NCBI GenBank assembly: GCA_965117015.1
Contig: OZ220747.1
Span: 3,348,001-3,412,000 of the forward strand
DNA: 64,000 nt
DNA from: Aldehydirespirator sp965117015
GTDB taxonomy: Bacteria; Actinomycetota; Acidimicrobiia; Acidimicrobiales; Aldehydirespiratoraceae
Direction of reading: 5' to 3'
Both the position numbers and the translations under genes were made by a program. This document shows, one piece after another, positions 60,659-64,000 of this stretch. Position 1 is the stretch's first letter, and every line of letters begins with the position of its first letter. The notes under the pieces were generated by a model. It saw nothing but the letters and a program-made list of their open reading frames with translations. It ran no database searches and was not told where the DNA came from.

Positions 60659-61390
60659 TTAGATGCCCAGAACCTCGCCGAGGCCGACGGTCAAGCCCGG
60701 CCCGAGCGTCACCACGCGCTTGGCCGCCAGGAGCATGCCGGGCATGAACGCCGACCGGTCGATGGTGTCGTGGCGGATCGTGAGGGTCTCGCCGGGTCCG
60801 CCGAGCAGCACCTCCTGGTGGGCGACCAGTCCCTTGAGACGCACCGAGTGGACCGGGATCCCGGCCGGGCCGCGCCCGCCGCGCGCTCCGGGCAGGGTCT
60901 CGCTGGCCGTGGGGTCCGGCGCCCAGTCGTCGGAGGCCTCCGCCATGGCCTCGACCGTCACCATGGCCGTGCCCGAGGGTGCGTCCACCTTGCGGTCGTG
61001 GTGCAGCTCGATCACCTCGGCGGTGTCGAAGTACGGGGCGGCCAGAGCCGCGAACCGGGTCATGAGCACTGCGCCCACCGCGAAGTTCGGCGCGACGACG
61101 CAGTGGCTTCGCACGAAGTCGGCGCGCAAGTCGTCCAGATCGTCGGCACCCAGACCGGAGGTTCCGATCACCGCATTGATCCCGGCCGCGGCCAGCACGC
61201 CCACGTTGGCCCGGACCGCCTCCGCGACGGTGAAGTCCACCACCACGTCGACGCCCGCCTCAACGAACTCCTCGACCGAGCCGGCGGAGCCGATCGCGAC
61301 GAGCAGCTCGGTGTCGGGGTCGGCGTCGATGGCCCTGCAGGCCTCGGCGCCCATGCGTCCGGTGGCGCCGCAGACACCGAGCTTGATCAT
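60659..61390 (-). CDS. dapB: 4-hydroxy-tetrahydrodipicolinate reductase
   Basis: NAD(P)H-dependent reduction giving tetrahydrodipicolinate. GVCGATGRMG (about 6-15) is the Rossmann loop, APNFAVGAVLM the nucleotide/substrate segment, and ELHHDRKVDAPSGTA (about 155) carries the catalytic His and Lys. At 243 residues it is typical of actinobacteria. It starts 9 bp after the pnp stop. The pepR and thyX genes often found here are absent. Confidence 0.95.
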   Translation of the reverse strand: MIKLGVCGATGRMGAEACRAIDADPDTELLVAIGSAGSVEEFVEAGVDVVVDFTVAEAVRANVGVLAAAGINAVIGTSGLGADDLDDLRADFVRSHCVVAPNFAVGAVLMTRFAALAAPYFDTAEVIELHHDRKVDAPSGTAMVTVEAMAEASDDWAPDPTASETLPGARGGRGPAGIPVHSVRLKGLVAHQEVLLGGPGETLTIRHDTIDRSAFMPGMLLAAKRVVTLGPGLTVGLGEVLGI

Positions 61391-61399
61391 GGGTTTGGT

Positions 61400-63967
61400 C
61401 TAGCGCGGGCCGCGGCCACCGCGGCGTCCTCCACGCCGGACCCGCGGATCCGGGCCCAGCTCGCCGAACTCGCGCTCGAGCTCCAGGTCGAAGGAATCCT
61501 CGAACGAGACTCCCCTGGCACTGGACACCGGCGCGGGCGGCCTCGACCGGGAGCCGGACCGATCGTCGCGGCGCTGCTCGCCGCCGTCGCGGTCGGCACG
61601 CCCCGCCTCCGATCGCCTCGGCTCGGGCCGGCCGCCGTCGCGGTGGCGACCGAAGCCCCCATCGCGGTCGGTCCGACCTGCATCCCGCCCCGATCCGTCG
61701 CCGGCAGGGCCACGGGACTCGCCTCGGTTGGCCCGGCCGTCGGTGCCGGCCCTTGACGTCTCCCGGCGCCGGGCGGAAGACGGTTCGCCTCCGTCGGAGT
61801 CATCCGACTTGGGAATGAGCGAGATCTTCCCGTTGGGGTCGACGTCCTCGACGACCACCTCGATCTCCTCGCCGAGCTCGAGCACATCCTCGACCTTGTC
61901 GATGCGCCTGCCGCCGCCCAGCTTGGAGATGTGCACCAGACCGTCGCGACCGGGAAGGATGTTCACGAACGCCCCGAACTTGGTGATGTTCACCACCCGG
62001 CCCCGGTAGGTGGCGCCGACGTCGGCTGTGGGCGGATCCAGGATTAGCTTTATCTGCCGCTCGGCCTCCAGCACCGCGCCCCGGTCGGTGGAGGCGATAG
62101 CCACAATGCCGACCGCGCCGTCGTCGTCCACGCTGATGTCGGCGCCGGTCTCGGACTGGATGGCGTTGATCACCTTGCCCTTGGGTCCGATCACCTCGCC
62201 GATCTTCTCGACGGGGATCTCGAAGGAGGTGACCTTCGGGGCGGTGTCGCGCACCTCGGGCCTCGGCTCGATGATGGTCTCGGCCATCACATCGAGGATG
62301 TCCAACCGAGCCGTCCGCGCCTGGCGGAGAGCGTCGGCCAGCACCGACGCCGGGATGCCCGCAATCTTGGTGTCCAGCTGCAGCGCGGTGATGAAGTCGG
62401 TGGTGCCGGCCACCTTGAAGTCCATGTCCCCGAAGGCGTCCTCGGCGCCGAGGATGTCGGTGAGGGTCACCCAGGCCCCGTCGGCGTGGACCAGGCCCAT
62501 GGCCACGCCCGCCACCGGCGCCTTGATCGGAACGCCGGCATCCATCAGCGACAGCGTGGACCCGCACACCGACGCCATCGAGCTCGACCCGTTCGACGCC
62601 ATCACCTCCGACACGGTGCGCACCGTGTAGGGCCAGTCCTCGAACCCGGGCACAACCGGAAACACCGCTCGCTCAGCCAGCGCCCCGTGTCCGATCTCGC
62701 GCCGCTTGGGTCCGCGCATGAAACCGGTCTCGCCGGTGCAGAACGGCGGGAAGTTGTAGTGATGGAAGTAGCGCTTCTTCTCGGTCGGCGACAGGTCATC
62801 GATCAGCATGTCGCTGCGGCCGATCCCCAGGGTGGTGAAGTTGAGCACCTGCGTGTCGCCGCGCTGGAAGAGTCCGGAGCCGTGGGCCGTGGGGATTACC
62901 CCGACCCGGCTCATGAGGGGCCGCAACTGGTCGGTGGCCCGGCCGTCGATACGGATGCCCTCGGTGACGATGCGCTTGCGCACGACCTCCTTGGTGACGG
63001 AGCGTACGGCGCCCTTGACCTGCCTGGACACCGCAGCATCGTCGCCGAAGCGGGCCTCCATCTCGGCCGCGATCTCCGCGGCCAGCGTGGATTCCGCCGC
63101 CTGGCGCTCGGTCTTGTCGGCGATCGTCTGCACGGCCGCGATGCGGTCGAGCGCCCCGTCGCGCACCGCGTCGAGGATCTCGTCGGTGTAGTCGACAGCC
63201 AGCGGCACCTCCATCTTGGTCACCGAGCCGACCGCGTCGATCATCTGCTGCTGCAGTTCGATCATCTCCCGGATCCACGCCTTGGCCGCTTCCAGGCCGC
63301 CCGCGAGCACGTCCTCATCCACCTTGGGCGTACCGTCCTGGTACAGCTCCCAGGTGGCGGAAGTGCCCCCGGCCTCGACCATCATCACGGCAACGTCGTC
63401 GCCGGCGAGCCGGCCGGCCACCACCATCTCGAACGCGGATTCCTCGCCCTCTTCGTATGTCGGGAACGGCACCCACTCGCCCGACGACGACCAAGCCACG
63501 CGCACTGCGCCGATCGGTCCGTCGAAGGGGGTCGGCGAGATGCACAGCGCCAGCGAGGCCGCGTTGAGCGCCGCGATGTCGTAGGGATGGGACTGGTCGG
63601 CGCCCAGCACAGTGGCAACGACGTGCACTTCGTTGCGGAACCCGTCGGGAAAGCTGGGCCGCAGCGGGCGGTCGATCAGCCTGCAGGTCAGGATGGCCTG
63701 CTCCCCGGCGCGGGCCTCACGCCGGAAGAACGAGCCGGGGATGCGGCCCGCGGCGTACATCCGCTCCTCGACATCCACGGTGAGGGGGAAGAAGTCGGCA
63801 CCCTCCCGGGGCGACTTGGCGCAGGTGGCGGTGACGAGCACCACCGTGTCGCCCATGCGGGCGGTGACGGCGCCACCCGCGAGCGGGGCCAGCAGGCCCG
63901 TCTCGAAGGTGGCGTCCTTGCCTTCGGCGCGCGTGAACGCACCAGTGACAGAAATGGCATCAGCCAT
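61400..63967 (-). CDS. pnp: Polyribonucleotide nucleotidyltransferase
   Basis: Phosphorolytic 3'-5' exoribonuclease and RNA tailing enzyme. Two RNase PH domains (about 15-230 and 330-560: RRREIGHGALAERAV, GSSSMASVCG), a KH domain (EVIGPKGKVINAIQSETGA, about 590-610) and S1 domain (YRGRVVNITKFGAFVNILPG, about 655). Residues 715-855 are an Arg/Gly/Asp-rich disordered tail, longer than usual. ATG 63967 has AAGGAG 8 bases upstream; the remaining 33 bp to the window end are the leader, and rpsO is expected beyond. Confidence 0.95.
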   Translation of the reverse strand: MADAISVTGAFTRAEGKDATFETGLLAPLAGGAVTARMGDTVVLVTATCAKSPREGADFFPLTVDVEERMYAAGRIPGSFFRREARAGEQAILTCRLIDRPLRPSFPDGFRNEVHVVATVLGADQSHPYDIAALNAASLALCISPTPFDGPIGAVRVAWSSSGEWVPFPTYEEGEESAFEMVVAGRLAGDDVAVMMVEAGGTSATWELYQDGTPKVDEDVLAGGLEAAKAWIREMIELQQQMIDAVGSVTKMEVPLAVDYTDEILDAVRDGALDRIAAVQTIADKTERQAAESTLAAEIAAEMEARFGDDAAVSRQVKGAVRSVTKEVVRKRIVTEGIRIDGRATDQLRPLMSRVGVIPTAHGSGLFQRGDTQVLNFTTLGIGRSDMLIDDLSPTEKKRYFHHYNFPPFCTGETGFMRGPKRREIGHGALAERAVFPVVPGFEDWPYTVRTVSEVMASNGSSSMASVCGSTLSLMDAGVPIKAPVAGVAMGLVHADGAWVTLTDILGAEDAFGDMDFKVAGTTDFITALQLDTKIAGIPASVLADALRQARTARLDILDVMAETIIEPRPEVRDTAPKVTSFEIPVEKIGEVIGPKGKVINAIQSETGADISVDDDGAVGIVAIASTDRGAVLEAERQIKLILDPPTADVGATYRGRVVNITKFGAFVNILPGRDGLVHISKLGGGRRIDKVEDVLELGEEIEVVVEDVDPNGKISLIPKSDDSDGGEPSSARRRETSRAGTDGRANRGESRGPAGDGSGRDAGRTDRDGGFGRHRDGGRPEPRRSEAGRADRDGGEQRRDDRSGSRSRPPAPVSSARGVSFEDSFDLELEREFGELGPDPRVRRGGRRGGRGPR

Positions 63968-64000
63968 GGGAATACTCCTTGAGGACCCCGGCAGGGGCCC

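Overview
This is a contiguous piece of chromosome from a high-GC (about 68-70 % by eye) Gram-positive bacterium. It is almost certainly an actinobacterium, and gene neighbourhoods suggest the class Acidimicrobiia (an inference). Supporting points are the actinobacterial mini ribosomal proteins bS22 and bL37, the order eno-mazG-mfd-pth-rplY-prs-tRNA-Gln, the order rsmA-rpf-tatD-metG-rsmI, the order pnp-dapB-dapA-rnj-ftsK-rimO-pgsA-cinA-recA-miaB-miaA-dapF-hflX-lexA, and LexA boxes of the CGAAC-N4-GTTCG type. I see no transposase, prophage, integron, CRISPR array or rRNA operon. Almost every base is coding.

Region by region: (1) 1-8.8 kb holds housekeeping genes on the minus strand: 5' tip of enolase, mazG, a parvulin lipoprotein, mfd, pth, rplY, prs, tRNA-Gln(TTG) and ispE, with the 30-residue bS22 gene on the plus strand. 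(2) 8.86-11.2 kb is an orphan CoxL-like molybdenum hydroxylase large subunit on the plus strand, splitting the usual ispE-rsmA pair. (3) 11.2-18.5 kb is a minus-strand block: rsmA, an Rpf-type muralytic protein, tatD, metG with an eroded KMSKS motif, rsmI, a DUF192 protein, an acyl-ACP desaturase, ychF and bL37. (4) 18.5-26.3 kb, plus strand: a DCC thiol-disulfide protein, an HhH-PHP protein, and a BMP-lipoprotein/ABC transporter operon of the nucleoside-uptake type ending in a PhyH dioxygenase. (5) 26.3-31 kb: lgt, a large DmdC-like acyl-CoA dehydrogenase, a YihY/BrkB membrane protein and two SnoaL-like proteins. (6) 31-36.2 kb: class II ribonucleotide reductase nrdJ, a RibD-C reductase, and the divergent SOS pair of a LysM division-inhibitor-like gene and lexA, with four LexA-type boxes between them. 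(7) 36.2-45.4 kb: dapE, dapD, dapC, hflX, dapF, miaA, miaB, recA. (8) 45.7-54.6 kb: msrB, a YbaY-like lipoprotein, a GNAT protein, cinA, pgsA, rimO, capA-like, glutaminyl cyclase and a Ca2+/Na+ antiporter. (9) 54.6-64 kb: ftsK, rnj, dapA, SURF1, dapB, pnp.

Functional themes: all six dap genes (A, B, C, D, E, F) of the succinylase route to meso-diaminopimelate lie within about 25 kb. DNA repair and the SOS response are represented by mfd, recA, lexA and the LysM protein. RNA maturation and decay are represented by rnj, pnp, miaA, miaB, rsmA, rsmI, rimO and hflX.

The most unusual structure is in the short non-coding DNA. One repeat family (called A here) is a 47-bp, double-stemmed palindrome found as a tandem pair with exactly the same 71-bp period at two sites 20 kb apart. 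A second family (B), about 42 bp, occurs at four sites, once in frame inside nrdJ. Upstream of nrdJ, four CGGGATT heptamers sit one helical turn apart next to a perfect actinobacterial DnaA box.
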